From Phascolarctos cinereus (lineage: Eukaryota; Chordata; Mammalia; Diprotodontia; Phascolarctidae), in NCBI RefSeq assembly GCF_002099425.1, contig NW_018344159.1, positions 1,860,001-1,924,000 of the forward strand: 64,000 bases of DNA. Reading direction: 5' to 3'. Below, piece after piece: positions 22,817-34,149 of this stretch (position 1 is the first letter of the stretch; every line of letters starts with the position of its first letter). The notes under the pieces are model-generated. The model ran no database searches. It was not told where the DNA came from and worked only from the letters and a program-made list of their open reading frames with translations. Made by a program: the position numbers and the translations under genes.

Positions 22817-23048
22817 GACTTTTTGTTGTGGTTGTTCAGTCATGTCTGACTCTTCATGACCCCATGGACCATACTGTGCATGGGGTTTTCTTGGCAAAGA
22901 TACTGGAGTGGTTTGCCATTTCCTTCTCCAGTGGATTTAGGCAAACACAGGGTAAGTGTCTTTCCAGGGTCACACAGCTAGTAAGTGTCTGAGGCTGGAT
23001 TTGAACTCAGGTCTTCCTGACTCCAGGCTCTGTCCATTGAGCTACCTC
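22817..23048 (-). mobile_element. MAR1-type CORE-SINE (tail close to the RTE 3' end)
   Basis: The tail TTGTTGTGGTTGTTCAGTCA, then TGACTCTTCATGACCCCATG and GACCAT, resembles the RTE LINE end at 54.2 kb. The body has GGTTTGCCATTTCCTTCTCC, GTCACACAGCTAGTAAGTGT and a TGTCCATTGAGCTACC head end. Confidence 0.9.
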
Positions 23049-24439
23049 CTATTAATTAATCCGAAATGACAAAACAAATAATGGCAAGCCTAAATATTCT
23101 TTTACTTTACCATTTGTTTGACTTTCTGAAGAAGTAACATTTGAACAAAGACTGCTTAAAGCAAAACAGTATGTATTTGAGATAGAACTTCAGAGTAAGA
23201 AAGGTGGTTGAAATGGTCAAAAGTTAACAGTTAGGTTAATATTTTCTTTTTCTACAAATTGAAATTTTGATGCCAAAAAATTAGGCACTGATGCAGTGGG
23301 AAAAACAGAAGGCTTTTATACTGAGGTTATGCTAGTGAATGTTCAACAATGGACTGCAGAAAAAAAAGGTACAGGTGACACACTAAAGTTTAATCTGCAT
23401 TATTAACATTTTCTACATCACTTTTAAAGCCTAGACAACCAATAAACCAATAAAGCAATTCCTGATTTGTAGCATTTTCTGGTTTTCAAGGTGTAAATGC
23501 TCCCCCTGAAAATTTAAGAATCAGCTCCAACAAGTTGATTGCTGGCTCTAGCACAACCTTGACTTTATGCCACCCATCAGTTTGGGAAATCAAAGTGACA
23601 GCTCTTTTCCTTCTCCTATTTCAAGGTCCCATGACTACTGGTGTCTAGGTTCTCAAGGCATAGGGAATGATTTAGAAGTTCTTGACAGGGATGTAGATGC
23701 TGCTGATCTTGAAACAGAACCATCACTGATCAACTCTTTGGTGTTTTCTGGGTCTAAGGCTTAAGCAATTTTCTGCATAGCCAAATGCATATATAACACA
23801 GAAGGCCACAAAAGCCAAACACAAAGAAAACCACCCAGATAACCACACAGCTCTGCCATAAACCCAAAAATCACTTTTCTTGTTTTTCTACCTTTAAAAT
23901 CACATAATTCAAACCATTACAGTTTAGGAAGCTAGCCTAATACTCATTCAGGGGCTCCGGGCTATCCCTATTATTGTGTGGTGCTTACTGGTAGCCTCAG
24001 AGTGACAAGGGCCTGGTGCCCTCATTAATGCTCTCAGACACAGTTCCTGACTTTCTTCCCTACATATCAAGTACCCTGTCTTCCTGATTGTATTAACACC
24101 CAATGTAGTCATAGAAATAACTGTGGAAATGCATTAAAAATCTACTCTTGGTTAAATAAAAACCATTAAGAAACAATATTTCTCCGTTCTAAAAGGCTTT
24201 TCCAGTCTAAAAGCTTCCTCTTCCTTCCCCCCTCCTTCCCCGAATCTCTACCCCTTAGGACAATGTGTTAGGTCAAAAGGATTTCTTAGGAAAATACATT
24301 AAGGGTGGCTACCAAACAACAACACAACCAAACCAGGACCAAAAAGTACCTCTTTCTTATTAAACTAGGTTTGCTATCAAACTAAGAACAAAAAATACCT
24401 GATAAAGAATTTTGTTTTTTCCTTTTGTTCTTATCGTTT
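23049..24439. other. No recognised feature
   Basis: Non-repetitive by eye. Short open stretches exist, with one hydrophobic run on the minus strand near 23.76-23.86 kb, but none has coding support. Confidence 0.4.
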
Positions 24440-24693
24440 AGTAGATTTTAAAAATTATGTCCAATTCTTAATGATTCCCTTTTGGGGTTTTCTTGGTAAA
24501 GATACTGGTAAAGATACTTGCCATTTCCTTCTCCAGCTCATTTTATAGATGAGGAAACTGAGGCAAACAAGGTTAAGTGACTTGCCCAGGGTCACACAGC
24601 TGGTAAGTGTCTGAGACCAGATTTAAACTCAGGAGTAGGAGTCTTTCTGACTCCAAGACTGTCACTCTATCCACTGTGCCACCTAGCTGCCCA
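24440..24693 (-). mobile_element. MAR1-type CORE-SINE
   Basis: GGGTTTTCTTGGTAAAGATAC (with a local 12-bp duplication of the GGTAAAGATACT part), CTCATTTTATAGATGAGGAA, GTCACACAGCTGGTAAGTGT, and the full head CCACTGTGCCACCTAGCTGC. Confidence 0.92.
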
Positions 24694-26894
24694 TTGGTAT
24701 TAAGACTGCAGATAGGAGTTTCTTCAGTTCTTGAGGAGAGTGGTCAATTGAGGAATTACATAGTGGCAGCTCTGGGTTGTTACCTCAAAAACTGTATTTT
24801 AACATATTATTATCTTTCCTTTGCTGAAGATTTAAGATATTTTCACTATTCATTTATTATTCAAGATAAATGTTTCCTCAGATTATCTTGAGGAGAGGGG
24901 GATCTTCAAGGGCATGGTGATGGGGGAGTGGGAAGAACTAAGTAAGTTTGGACATTTCTCTCTAGGTTAAAATAGCTTGGATCTGGAATAATGTTAAGTT
25001 AAATAAAATTGCATCTGGCAGACTTAGGCCTAAAATGCAGAATACTTTATTGATATTTTGTCATTGTTCCCCTCATTATTGGTTCCTTGGTGTTCCTTGG
25101 CAACCAGGGCTCAGGGTTTACATCTTAGTGGTTGGGCTTTTCTGTATATTACTTAAATGAAAATAGACTTCCTGAGTAGAGGTTGTATAAGTTGATGAAA
25201 TTTTATAAACATCACAAACTTTACAAACTCTACAAACCTTACAATCCTATAAATGTTAGCTATTCTTCCTTCTCATTCTCTTCCTCCTCCTGCTCCTGCT
25301 ACAACTACTGCTACCTTACTGTTGAATGAATTCCTCTATGATGTCCATTCTATCTCCTTCCTGTGTCTTGTGAGGACCTGGGGTCACAGGCCACTGAACC
25401 TATGAAATTCAGTCATACTTGTGTTAGTTTGGGGAGAGTGATTTGCTCCAGGTGCCCTTGCTTTCTGTCTGTACTTGGAGTGAAATTGATTCAGTCTACT
25501 GATGAAGCTTGAGAATGGAACTAAATAGCATGATAATATTATTTTATGCAGAGAAAAAAGTACCAAATAACTTCTTAAACCTCAGTCTATTGCTTGCTTC
25601 CCCTCAATGCTAGGCCATAGTTAGAGTTTTTATAAACACTAGACCAGAGGAAGTAGGTGGAAGCTAGAAACAAAGAATGGAGTTGTGGATAAGGCACCAG
25701 AGTAGTAAAAGAATGTGGTTTCATATGTCTCTACCTCCTTCACCTTTTGCAGTGGCAAATAGCCCCCTAATTTTTAGCCTTTTATTTGCACTGATATGGA
25801 TGAAGAAGATTTTCTTTAGAGAAGGTTCTGCTGGGAATAGAAGTTGCTCTTTTAAAAGAGGAAAAAAGCCTGTGCAGAATTATTCACGAGGAACATTTTT
25901 CTTGAGTTTTCCTTTTCAAAATGGATGTGGGAAGGTAGAAATATGCCAAGAATGAAACTATGTGAAAAGTGCAATCACATAATCAAAGAATTTAAAGTTA
26001 CATGGTATTGGGGCTCATCAAGTCACACCTCTTCTTTATAAAGTTTCTGAAAATACTGGAAGTGTAGAGGTATGTGAAGATGCATGCCTGGTGCATAGAT
26101 TCTTTATACTTGACTAATGAATAAAAAAATGAAGATTGAAGCAAAAAGAAATACACATTCTAACACCTGAATGGGGATCCTCTTTGGAAGTCTTCTGTGC
26201 TTAGAAGGATCCTCTTTTATAAATAGGTTGCTTTAGTATGTCAGTACTAGAAGTTGAAGGAGAAAACATAACCTATTTGGAACCTCTCTGCATTAATTTA
26301 AATTGTCTTATACAGTCACTATGGGGGTGGATTGTAATGGCATCCAATAATAGCTAGAGTTCTATGTTCCTCAGTTGATATGAGTGACTACTTATGATAG
26401 AGTACAATGCATTAATTTTGTAGAATCACGCTACATAGTCCCTAGCTGATGAACAGTATTCACATAAGTAATTATTTTATATTTCATCCTTGCTTCTTGC
26501 ACTCTTTTTTTATTTTAGCCAAAGAAGTAATCATAATGATCAACTGTGGATACTTAAAGTACTACACTGTTCTATCAGTAAGATGTATTTTAACCGGGGC
26601 ATATAGAAAATCCTTCACTTGGTTTCAAAAAATCCTATTAGAAATGTGCAGGATAGGAGAGTCTTGATTTGACATCAGCATGGTGTAAAAAAAACCTAGA
26701 ATTTTTAGCTGATCACCAACTAGGATTAACCATAGGTGTGATGCAGCTATTTTAAAGGTTAAAGCAATCTGGAAAACTCACAATAGAAGTAAAATTCAGT
26801 ATAGTTCTAAATGACTGTCACTGTCCCTTGTAGCAGGACTGACTTAGCTAACACTTCTCAGCCTCCCTGCTGGTCCCTGGCTGGTGTGCTGACC
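24694..26894. other. Mostly unassigned stretch
   Basis: No coding support. ATAAATGTTAGCTATTCTTC near 25.25 kb could be a MIR/THER tail remnant. The remainder is not recognised. Confidence 0.35.
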
Positions 26895-27142
26895 ACTGAA
26901 GAGACATGATAATTGTCTTCAACTATCTGAAAGGCTTCTTTTCTTCTACTGAGAAATAGGCATTCTGTTTGACTCTACAGGGAATAACTAGAACCAATGG
27001 ATATGTTATTGGCCAAGAGATTTTAGGTCCATATAAGAAGGACTTTCTAACAGTAAGAACTGCTCAAAAATAGAATGGATTATATAGTATCCCCTATTAC
27101 ATAGATGATCCTTAGGGTGCTTCCCAGTTTAAGAATCTATGA
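26895..27142 (+). mobile_element. L3/CR1-type LINE 3' end
   Basis: AGAGACATGATAATTGTCTTC, CTATCTGAAAGGCTTCT, GGACTTTCTAACAGTAAGAAC and AAAATAGAATGGATTATAT follow the CR1/L3 3' UTR order, ending in AATCTATGAATCTA, the short terminal repeat typical of CR1. Confidence 0.78.
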
Positions 27143-27150
27143 ATCTAGGG

Positions 27151-27339
27151 CAGGAGTTCTTAATTTTTTTGTTTGGGTCATAGATTCATCTGGTAGTCTA
27201 GTGAAACCAATAGACCCCTCTCAGAATCATGTTTTTAAATATGTAAAGTACATAACATTACAAAAGAAATCTGTTACATTGAAAGTTAGCAAAATATTTT
27301 TAAAAATCAAATTCTTGCTCCACAAATTAGGAACCTCTG
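27151..27339 (-). mobile_element. hAT-type MITE with perfect 8-bp target duplication
   Basis: A 189-bp element starting CAGGAGTTCTTAAT and ending TTAGGAACCTCTG. It is flanked by ATCTAGGG at 27143-27150 and 27340-27347, the 8-bp duplication expected of hAT transposons. It has no coding capacity and sits at the end of the L3/CR1 copy. Confidence 0.88.
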
Positions 27340-27347
27340 ATCTAGGG

Positions 27348-27929
27348 GAATCCTGGAAGTTAGTGTCTTCCTGAAACACTCTGAGAGGCTCCACTTTCTT
27401 CCCAGTGCATATGGATCAATTCTCTTGCTCTTCGGAATAGTATGACCCAAGCCTGGAAGACTTGTTACCAGAATGGACTGAGGTTTATTTATCTGGATGT
27501 TTGCTTTCAAGTCTCTGTTAGGCTCCAACTGTGAGAAGGCAAATTGCTATCTTCCACTGTAGCCATCATCAAAGAAATAGGGAGTTAAAAATTAAATAAA
27601 TTCTGACAGAATTATGGTTTGTGAGTACAGGCACCTAATACTTTACACATGATTCAACCTGATTTGGGGATGGTACAGGGAAGGAAAGAATTTGGCTCTT
27701 AAGCCCTATGTTAAATTGAACCAATCTCTTTTCTGTGAGGTTTAATTATGTTTTCATATTCTTAAATGAAGACGAATGGTTGTGCTAGGCTTGAAATATT
27801 TTTAAAAATTGGCTTAGTTGCTCTGAATGCTGTCCTTATTTTAATAAAGGGCAACAGGATGGGAAAAACACTGCTATACCTAACTGCTAACCAGGAGGTC
27901 TTGTTCTGCCTAACAGCAAAGTCTACTAA
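27348..27929. other. No recognised feature
   Basis: Non-coding; nothing recognisable. Confidence 0.4.
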
Positions 27930-28115
27930 TGTCAAAGGATTATAGGTATGAAACTGGAAAAGAGGCCATCTTATCCCATTTCCTCACTTTTACAGAAAAG
28001 ATAACTGAGGACTTGAAATGTTATATGATTTACCTATGACCACACAGGTGATAAGTGGCTGAATCACGGTTGAACTTATGTCTTATGACTCTGATTTCAA
28101 TGCTATTTCTTCAAG
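27930..28115 (-). mobile_element. MIR-like SINE
   Basis: CCCATTTCCTCACTTTTACAG, TGACCACACAGGTGATAAGT. Reverse orientation, head worn. Confidence 0.65.
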
Positions 28116-28139
28116 TTGAAATATCTCTTAATTGCACCT

Positions 28140-28377
28140 TTTTTCAATAATTTCAGCTGTGTCAGACCCTTCATGACTCAATTTGGCAAAGATACTTGAG
28201 TGGCTTGTCATTTCCTTCCTCTGCTCACTTTGCAGATAAGGAAACTTGAGGTAAACAGTATAACTTGTCTAGGATCACACAGCTAGTAAGAGTCTGAGGC
28301 TAGATTTGAACTCAGGAAGATGAGTCTTCCTGATTCTAAGCCCAGTGTTCTATCTGTTGTGCCACCTAGCTGTCCCA
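28140..28377 (-). mobile_element. MAR1-type CORE-SINE
   Basis: TTTCAGCTGTGTCAGACCCT, AAGATACTTGAGTGGCTTGT, CACACAGCTAGTAAGAGTCT, head end TGCCACCTAGCTGTCCC. The (GTT)n tail is mostly lost. Confidence 0.88.
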
Positions 28378-28647
28378 GTTGCACCTTAAGCCAGCACAAT
28401 TTGCACATATACACACTTGCACCACCACCCCCACACACCATTTTAACTACTTAATATAAATATAAATTTAATTTGTTCATGACATTCCTATCTCTTTAAT
28501 CATGTGTATTTTCTTTAAAATCTCTTATATAGAGGACAGGATCATCTTGCAGGGTATTAATGAGGACCTTCTCAAGTATACCAGGAATGGAGAAGGCTTA
28601 AATTGCAAGTGGTATGGCTTACTCTACTACATATTTTTAAATTTTTC

Positions 28648-28649
28648 TT

Positions 28650-28697
<48 letters not shown>

Positions 28698-28811
28698 TTA
28701 CTTATTTATTCATTCATCCATTTATTTATATATCTATTCATTCATTCATTCATTTATTTACATATTCATTCATTCATTCATTTAATTATTCATTCATTCA
28801 TTTATTTATAG
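28648..28811. repeat. (TCTA)n/(TTCA)n tetranucleotide array grown from a SINE tail
   Basis: About 12 TCTA units, then mixed TTTA/TTCA units for roughly 110 bp. It lies between the left target duplication (28632-28647) and the body of a minus-strand WSINE1, where that SINE's A-rich tail should be. Confidence 0.92.
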
Positions 28812-28946
28812 GCAATTGGGGTTAAGTGACTTGCCCAGGGTCACACAGCTACTAAGTGTCAAGTGTTTGGTCTGAGGCTGGATTTGAACTCAGGTCCTGC
28901 TGACTTCAGGGCTGGTGATCTATCCACTGCACCACCTAGCTGCCCC
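28812..28946 (-). mobile_element. WSINE1-type SINE
   Basis: GGCAATTGGGGTTAAGTGAC through CCACTGCACCACCTAGCTGC. Target duplication TATTTTTAAATTTTTC (28632-28647) and TATTTTTTAATTTTTC (28947-28962), one mismatch. Confidence 0.93.
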
Positions 28947-29034
28947 TATTTTTTAATTTTTCAAAAGCAAATGACTATAATTTTTCAATGTAATCATTAA
29001 AGTTAATTAAACTTTAAGAGTAAAGATATTTGCT

Positions 29035-30540
29035 TTCAATCAATCAACATATTTTAGTAAGTGCTTACTGTGTGTTAGGTACTTTAATGAGCACTAAGGA
29101 TGCAAAGGAAATGTAAAAACAGTCTTTGTCATCAAGAAGCTCATATTATCATGAGGGAGACAACAAATAAATAATTAAGTACATAGAAAATACCTACAAA
29201 GCACAGACCTACATTAGAGGGAAAGACACTAAGTTGGCGGGGAAGGGGAGAGAGGATACCAGAAAGGCCTCCTGTTGAAGGTGATCTTACAGTTGAGTTT
29301 TGAAGGAAGCCTTGGACTCTTAAGAGGTGGTGAGAAGGGAATGTATTCTAGCCTTTGGGAGCATACTGTATAAGGGCATGAATATGGAAAACTGAGTGTT
29401 CTGTGTGAGGAAGAGCAAGTATGCCAGTATGGCTGGAATATAGAATATAGGAAGTAAAGTTTAAATAGCTTTAAATGCCAAACAAAAGACCTTACGTTTG
29501 ATCCTGGAGGCACTAGGGAACCACTGGAGCTCATTGACCAAGACAGTTGTTAAAACTGTGTTTTAGAAAATTCATTTTGTTAGCTAAGTGGAGGATGGGT
29601 TGAAGGGTAGAGATCTGAGGCATGAAGATCAATTAGAAGGCTATTGGCAATAGTTCAGAAGAAAGGCAATTAAACATGGACTAGTGTGATGTGGTGTGAG
29701 TGGAGAAAGTATAAGAGATGTAATGAAGGTAGAAATGATAAGATTTAGTAATATATTGGATAGGTGTGGTGAGTGAGAGTGAGGCTTTGACACTCAGGTT
29801 GTAAATATGAGTGACTGGGAATGTGTTGATGTCCTTGACAATAACATTGAAGGAAGGAAACACACATTGATTAAGCATCTACTATGTACCAGGTGATTTA
29901 CAAAGATTATCTCATTTCATCCTTACAGCAATCTTGTGAGGTAGATGCTATTACTATCCCCATTTTACAATTGAGTAAACTGAGGCAAACATAGGTTAAG
30001 TGACTTGCACAGGGTTACACAGCTAGTAAGTGTCTGAGATCAGATTTTAAGTCAGGTCTTCATTAACTCCAGGCCCAGCACTGTGCCACTTAGCTGCCTC
30101 TCTGTTTTGCAGATACAAGGAGAGAAAGTGGAGATATCTTTGTAGACAACATTTTAAGGAGTTTAGCCACAAAGGGCAGAAGAGATACAGGATGATAGCA
30201 GGGATGAAAAGATCAAATGATGTTTTTTTTTTTCAGGATAGAGGAGACATGAACTTGTTTGTAGGCAATAAGGAATGAGCCAGTAGACAGAGAAAATATG
30301 AAAATAAGTGTTAGTGGGGACAACAGAAGAGGCAATTTGTTGGAGGAGAAGGGATGGAATGGGATTGCTTGACCAGATAGAAGGGTTAGCCTTGGTAAGG
30401 AGTAAAGTTGCTTCATCATGTGAACAGGGTAAAGGAGATAGTGGCAGAAGGCATATGAGTGATATGAGATAAGGAAGGAGTTCACAGCAAATGACCTCAA
30501 TTTTTTCTATGAATGTGAGGCAAAAGTTTCAGCCGAGAAC
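29035..30540 (-). mobile_element. L2 LINE, long copy with internal loss
   Basis: The reverse-strand 3' end begins at CAATCAATCAACATATTTTAG. GTTTGATCCTGGAGGCACTA and AGGCTATTGGCAATAGTTCA follow. After the SINE at 29858-30105 it resumes further into the ORF (AGGAGTTTAGCCACAAAGGG, TGTAGGCAATAAGGAATGAG, GGCATATGAGTGATATGAG). Several hundred L2 bases are missing between the two parts. Confidence 0.82.
29858..30105 (-). mobile_element. MIR/THER-like SINE within L2
   Basis: ATCTACTATGTACCAGGTGA, CCCATTTTACAATTGAGTAAAC, ACACAGCTAGTAAGTGTCTG, head end CTGTGCCACTTAGCTGCCTC. Confidence 0.85.
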
Positions 30541-31472
30541 CATACAGAGACCAAGAAAGCAATATATAATATGTAAACAAAAAGAACAACTATGTAAAAA
30601 AATTAAAGGTGAATATTGCAAAATTACAAAAAAAAATCCTGAAAACATGATGAGAAGATACATGAAAGACATAGAGAATGAAGATACATGAGAAGACACC
30701 ATCCATTTGCAGAAGTGGGAGGTTCATGAGTATGGCAAATTACATGTATTTTGTCTTTTTCAATATATTGGTCAGTTTTGTTGATTTTTCCTCTTTCTTA
30801 TTTTGGTTTTAAAAATATTATTCATTATATGAGATTTTTTTCTCTGGGTGGCAGAGAGGAGGGGTAATTATAGGCAATCATGGGAATTCTGTGGGTATTT
30901 AGGGATAATTAGGTTGATTTAAAAAATTAATTAAAATATAAAAAAAAATCTTTACTAACTCAAATGCTCAAATGGATCTGTGATTGCATTAGTTTAGGAC
31001 TTGCCACCACTCCAGTAATATGAACTGCAACCTATGCTTGCCTGCCTACAGATGCGAGTCTTGTTCATGGGATGCCAAAAGTTCACTATAAGGAGCCCAC
31101 TCATTGTAGCAGATTTCCTCACTTTCTTCTGACTCACAATCACAAGGGTAATTATGGAACACTCTGTTGTACCCCATTCTTGCTACATGACCAACTCATC
31201 TTCTCTTTCTCTAATAGATTTTGATGATAAATATTTTTCCTGTTCTTCTTTGGAGTTCTTTTTCAGTTATCTAGCAGCCTGCTCATACCTACCCCTCAAG
31301 GGTATGCAGACCACACTTCTGAGAATCACTTTTCTAAGTTATGCTTCTATGCTATACCAGATTTATAACAAAGTCATATATTGAAGAAGTCTGTGATTCA
31401 GATGTTGTGATGGCTATGAATCCAAATATTCAGTAAATCTATTTCTGCAGCCTAATATAATTGTTCTGGCTC
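30541..31472. other. Unassigned stretch
   Basis: A-rich at 30.55-30.70 kb, then CATTTGCAGAAGTGGGAGGT and a T-rich run near 30.83 kb. These resemble the 3' UTR of a retroposed sequence I cannot name. No coding support. Confidence 0.35.
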
Positions 31473-31569
31473 CTGCAGCACTAAGTGAGCTAGTATAATG
31501 ATCATCAGCATCAGTCCCTGCTCTGATGCTGTCTTATATAGGCTTGATCATAGGTGATTGATGCTGCAG
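31473..31569. other. Long imperfect hairpin, function unknown
   Basis: Three nested stems. The outer is CTGCAGCA (31473-31480) with TGCTGCAG (31562-31569). The middle is GCTAGTATAA (31489-31498) with TTATATAGGC (31534-31543), one mismatch and two wobble pairs. The inner is CAGCATCAG (31506-31514) with CTGATGCTG (31523-31531), perfect around an 8-nt loop. No known ncRNA family is recognised; it could be an old palindromic MITE or a structured RNA. Confidence 0.4.
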
Positions 31570-31706
31570 AATGATTAAGAACAGCTGGCGAGGTTGACTG
31601 GTCGGCCTCTGTGGCACCTGCATTCTGGCATTTGCCTTTTTGGGTCTGTCAATCCTTGCAGGAATTGTATTAGCTTTGTCTCCAACTTTTGTAGCATGGT
31701 TTAGGA

Positions 31707-31931
31707 CATGGGTTCTTAAGCTAGCTTCTACAGATCAGTTTGTAGACTTCAGGGAGTTCCATGAACTTGAATGGGTAAAAATGATAACTTTAGTGTTTTA
31801 CAAATTAAAAATTTGTAAAATCATAAATTTTCCACTTCCTTTAGTTACAAATGTAGGTAACAAACTATAGTATTAGGTATTTACAGATTGCCGAAGGGAT
31901 CCATGATGTAAAAAAATATGAAGAACTCCTG
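31707..31931 (+). mobile_element. hAT-type MITE
   Basis: Starts CATGGGTTCTTAAG, ends AAGAACTCCTG. The 8-bp flanks are GTTTAGGA (31699-31706) and GTGTAGGA (31932-31939), one mismatch. Same family as 27151 and 53828. Confidence 0.82.
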
Positions 31932-31939
31932 GTGTAGGA

Positions 31940-32377
31940 AAAGATTGGATTTCCAGGCAGAAGACCTAGGTTTGAATACTGACTTCAGCCCCTGACTTCT
32001 TGATTACTAGACCAGGTCAATACAATTTAACATTGATGAATTTGATTCTTATTTTGTAAAATAGGCTAAAAAATTTCTACTACCTCCTGCATTATTCTAT
32101 AGAATGTGCTAAGTAAACCTTTTGGCTTTTTGGAAATGTTAGTTATCATGGTAAAGGCCTATATTGGGGAGAGGGGGTGTGTTAGGAACTACTTTGTGGT
32201 TTGGAAAGTGGCTGCTTCCTCTTCACTACTATGTTCCTTTGACTGAATTTTGAAAATCCACAGTTCTATTAACCATACTTCATTAAGTGCTTGCTCTGTT
32301 CACTTATTACCTTGGCAAACATTCTTTCTCATTGCCACACTGAATACCTGCTTCAGCTTTCCCTTTTCAACTGTTCA
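31940..32377. other. No recognised feature
   Basis: Non-coding; nothing firm. Confidence 0.4.
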
Positions 32378-32570
32378 GTTCAATTCAATTCAATAAACAT
32401 TTACTAAGCACCTGCTATGTGCCAGATACTGTGCTAAGAACTGGGAATACAAAATAGAAAAAGAAAGACAGTCCCTCCTCCTCAAGGAGCTTACAATGTA
32501 ATGGGAGAAGATAGGACTTAAAAAGGAAGCTGGAAACAGAAGTGGGGAGAGGAGGGAACCAGAGGATACT
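32378..32570 (-). mobile_element. L2 LINE 3' end
   Basis: CAATTCAATAAACATTTACTAAGCACCTGC in reverse-strand L2 order, then CTCAAGGAGCTTACAATGTAATGGGAGAAG. Confidence 0.85.
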
Positions 32571-32585
32571 CAGTGTGCATGGGGT

Positions 32586-32856
32586 TGTGATGTCCAGTGG
32601 AGTCAAAACCAAGCAAAACTGCTGATAAAAAAAATGGAGAGTTCTGAAAGGTCAGAGCCTCCTATAAAGGAAAACTTCTTCAAGAATTTATTACTTCCCC
32701 CGAGACAGCTAAGGGAGTTAAAAAGTTGAGTATCAAAAACTGAGTCACTCAACATGGTGACAAGATTTTGGATGATCATTTTGTCCCAGAGGAAGTGTGA
32801 TATTCAGTGGAGTTAAAACCAAGTAGAATCACTGATGGAAAATGGAGAGTTACCTG
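32586..32856. repeat. Pair of 61-bp direct repeats 210 bp apart
   Basis: 32586-32646 and 32796-32856 share CAGTGGAGT.AAAACCAAG and AAAATGGAGAGTT, about 80% identical overall. The intervening DNA does not match. Confidence 0.75.
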
Positions 32857-32871
32857 CAAAACTTTTGAGAA

Positions 32872-33010
32872 AGTATAATAAGTCTGACCATGTCACTCCC
32901 CTATTCAACAAATTCTGCTGTCTCTCCATTATATGTAGGATCAAATTAAAAATCCTCAGTTTGGCGTTGGAAGATCTTTACTATCTGGCTCCAATCTACT
33001 TTCCTTTCCT
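32872..33010 (+). mobile_element. L2 LINE fragment
   Basis: GACCATGTCACTCCCCTATT, TATGTAGGATCAAATTAAAA, CTATCTGGCTCCAATCTAC. Sense-strand L2. Confidence 0.75.
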
Positions 33011-33177
33011 TTCCTTTTTTTTTGTATATGAAAGTATAGACTTTAATTGTTTCCAATATGTTTTATATTTTAAAAGGGTACACTAATTTTCAGAAAGTAA
33101 TAACCCCCCCCCCCATCGTTTTCCATTCCCCTTCTGAACTTCATTTTCCCTTTTGTGTACTTTTCTGGATTTAATGA

Positions 33178-33255
33178 TACTGTGATATGCAAAACACTGT
33201 ACTAGATGCTAAGAATATAGATACACAATTGACATAATTTCTGGCTATAAGAAAT
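33178..33255 (-). mobile_element. L2 LINE 3'-end fragment
   Basis: CACTGTACTAGATGCTAAGAATATAGATAC is a short reverse-strand L2 tail. Confidence 0.55.
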
Positions 33256-33265
33256 ATACATCCTT

Positions 33266-33355
33266 TTGTGTGTGTGCATGCATGAGTGTGTACGTGTGTA
33301 CATGTATGTGTGTGTGCATGCATGAGTGTGTGTGTGCGTGTGTGTGTGTATATGT
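33266..33355. repeat. (TG)n microsatellite
   Basis: Interrupted TG repeat with GCATGCATGAG inserts. The apparent Cys/Val- or Thr/His-rich frames across it are artefacts of the dinucleotide. Confidence 0.95.
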
Positions 33356-34149
33356 AAGGTCTGGAATTCCCCTGGATGGGGAATTCTGTACCTTTCCAAA
33401 GGCCAATATCCTCATGCACTGGGATATTTTGAGCTTCCTCAATCAGAGGAGTTGATTTTATTCCAAAGAAAGAGGCCAAGAAATCCAATTTGATTATGAG
33501 AAATATTAGTTTAATCAATAGAATCGCTTACATAAAAAGGGCCAATCTGGAGTGGCTCCCAGATGAAAGCAGTCCCAATATTGGATTGATCCCTACTTAA
33601 AGACTCCAGGAAAGCCCAGTGACAATTATAGAAAACAGAAAAAGAGAGGAGGAGTGATAAAGTACATTGCTACTTCTTGGTGGCTATTTGGATTTCTGAT
33701 TAGTAATGAGCTTGGGCATTAAGCCAATGTTATTCGGTAAAATGTCCAAACACAGTTTGTGTGCTGATCATGTGAGGGTCTTAAACATGTCATGTGTCCA
33801 TGTTATGACTTTCATTGGTCACAGTATCTAAATTATGACTCAGTGTCTGAATTATGATTTTTTTTTTTAAAACAGGTCACCATGTCTGAGCTTTCACAGA
33901 GTTCAAGTCAATAGCTTTCACTTCTTACTGTTTTTTTTAACAGCTTTTTTTTTCAATCAAGACTCCACACTGTACAACACTGATGCAGGTATAAAGGAAA
34001 ATCAGGACAGAAGAACATTAACAACTGTGGGAATAACAAAAGGCATCCTCTAGAAAGAAGCTAGCACCTGAGCTGATCTTTGAAAGAAGAAAAGGATTCT
34101 GAAAAGTAACCAAGGACTACATTCTAAACATGATGTCCAATCTACTTTT
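33356..34149. other. No recognised feature
   Basis: Non-coding; T-rich runs near 33.86 and 33.94 kb. Confidence 0.4.

Noticed and set aside
23754-23861. Minus-strand hydrophobic run resembling a single membrane helix ending in basic residues
   Set aside because: Only about 35 codons between stops, no start or splice context, and T-rich complement DNA easily yields hydrophobic readings.
28502-28825. A 107-codon plus-strand frame rich in Tyr, Leu and Ser
   Set aside because: Most of it is the TCTA/TTCA tetranucleotide array.
33171-33518. His/Thr-rich and Cys/Val-rich frames near 33.3 kb
   Set aside because: They are translations of a TG/CA microsatellite.
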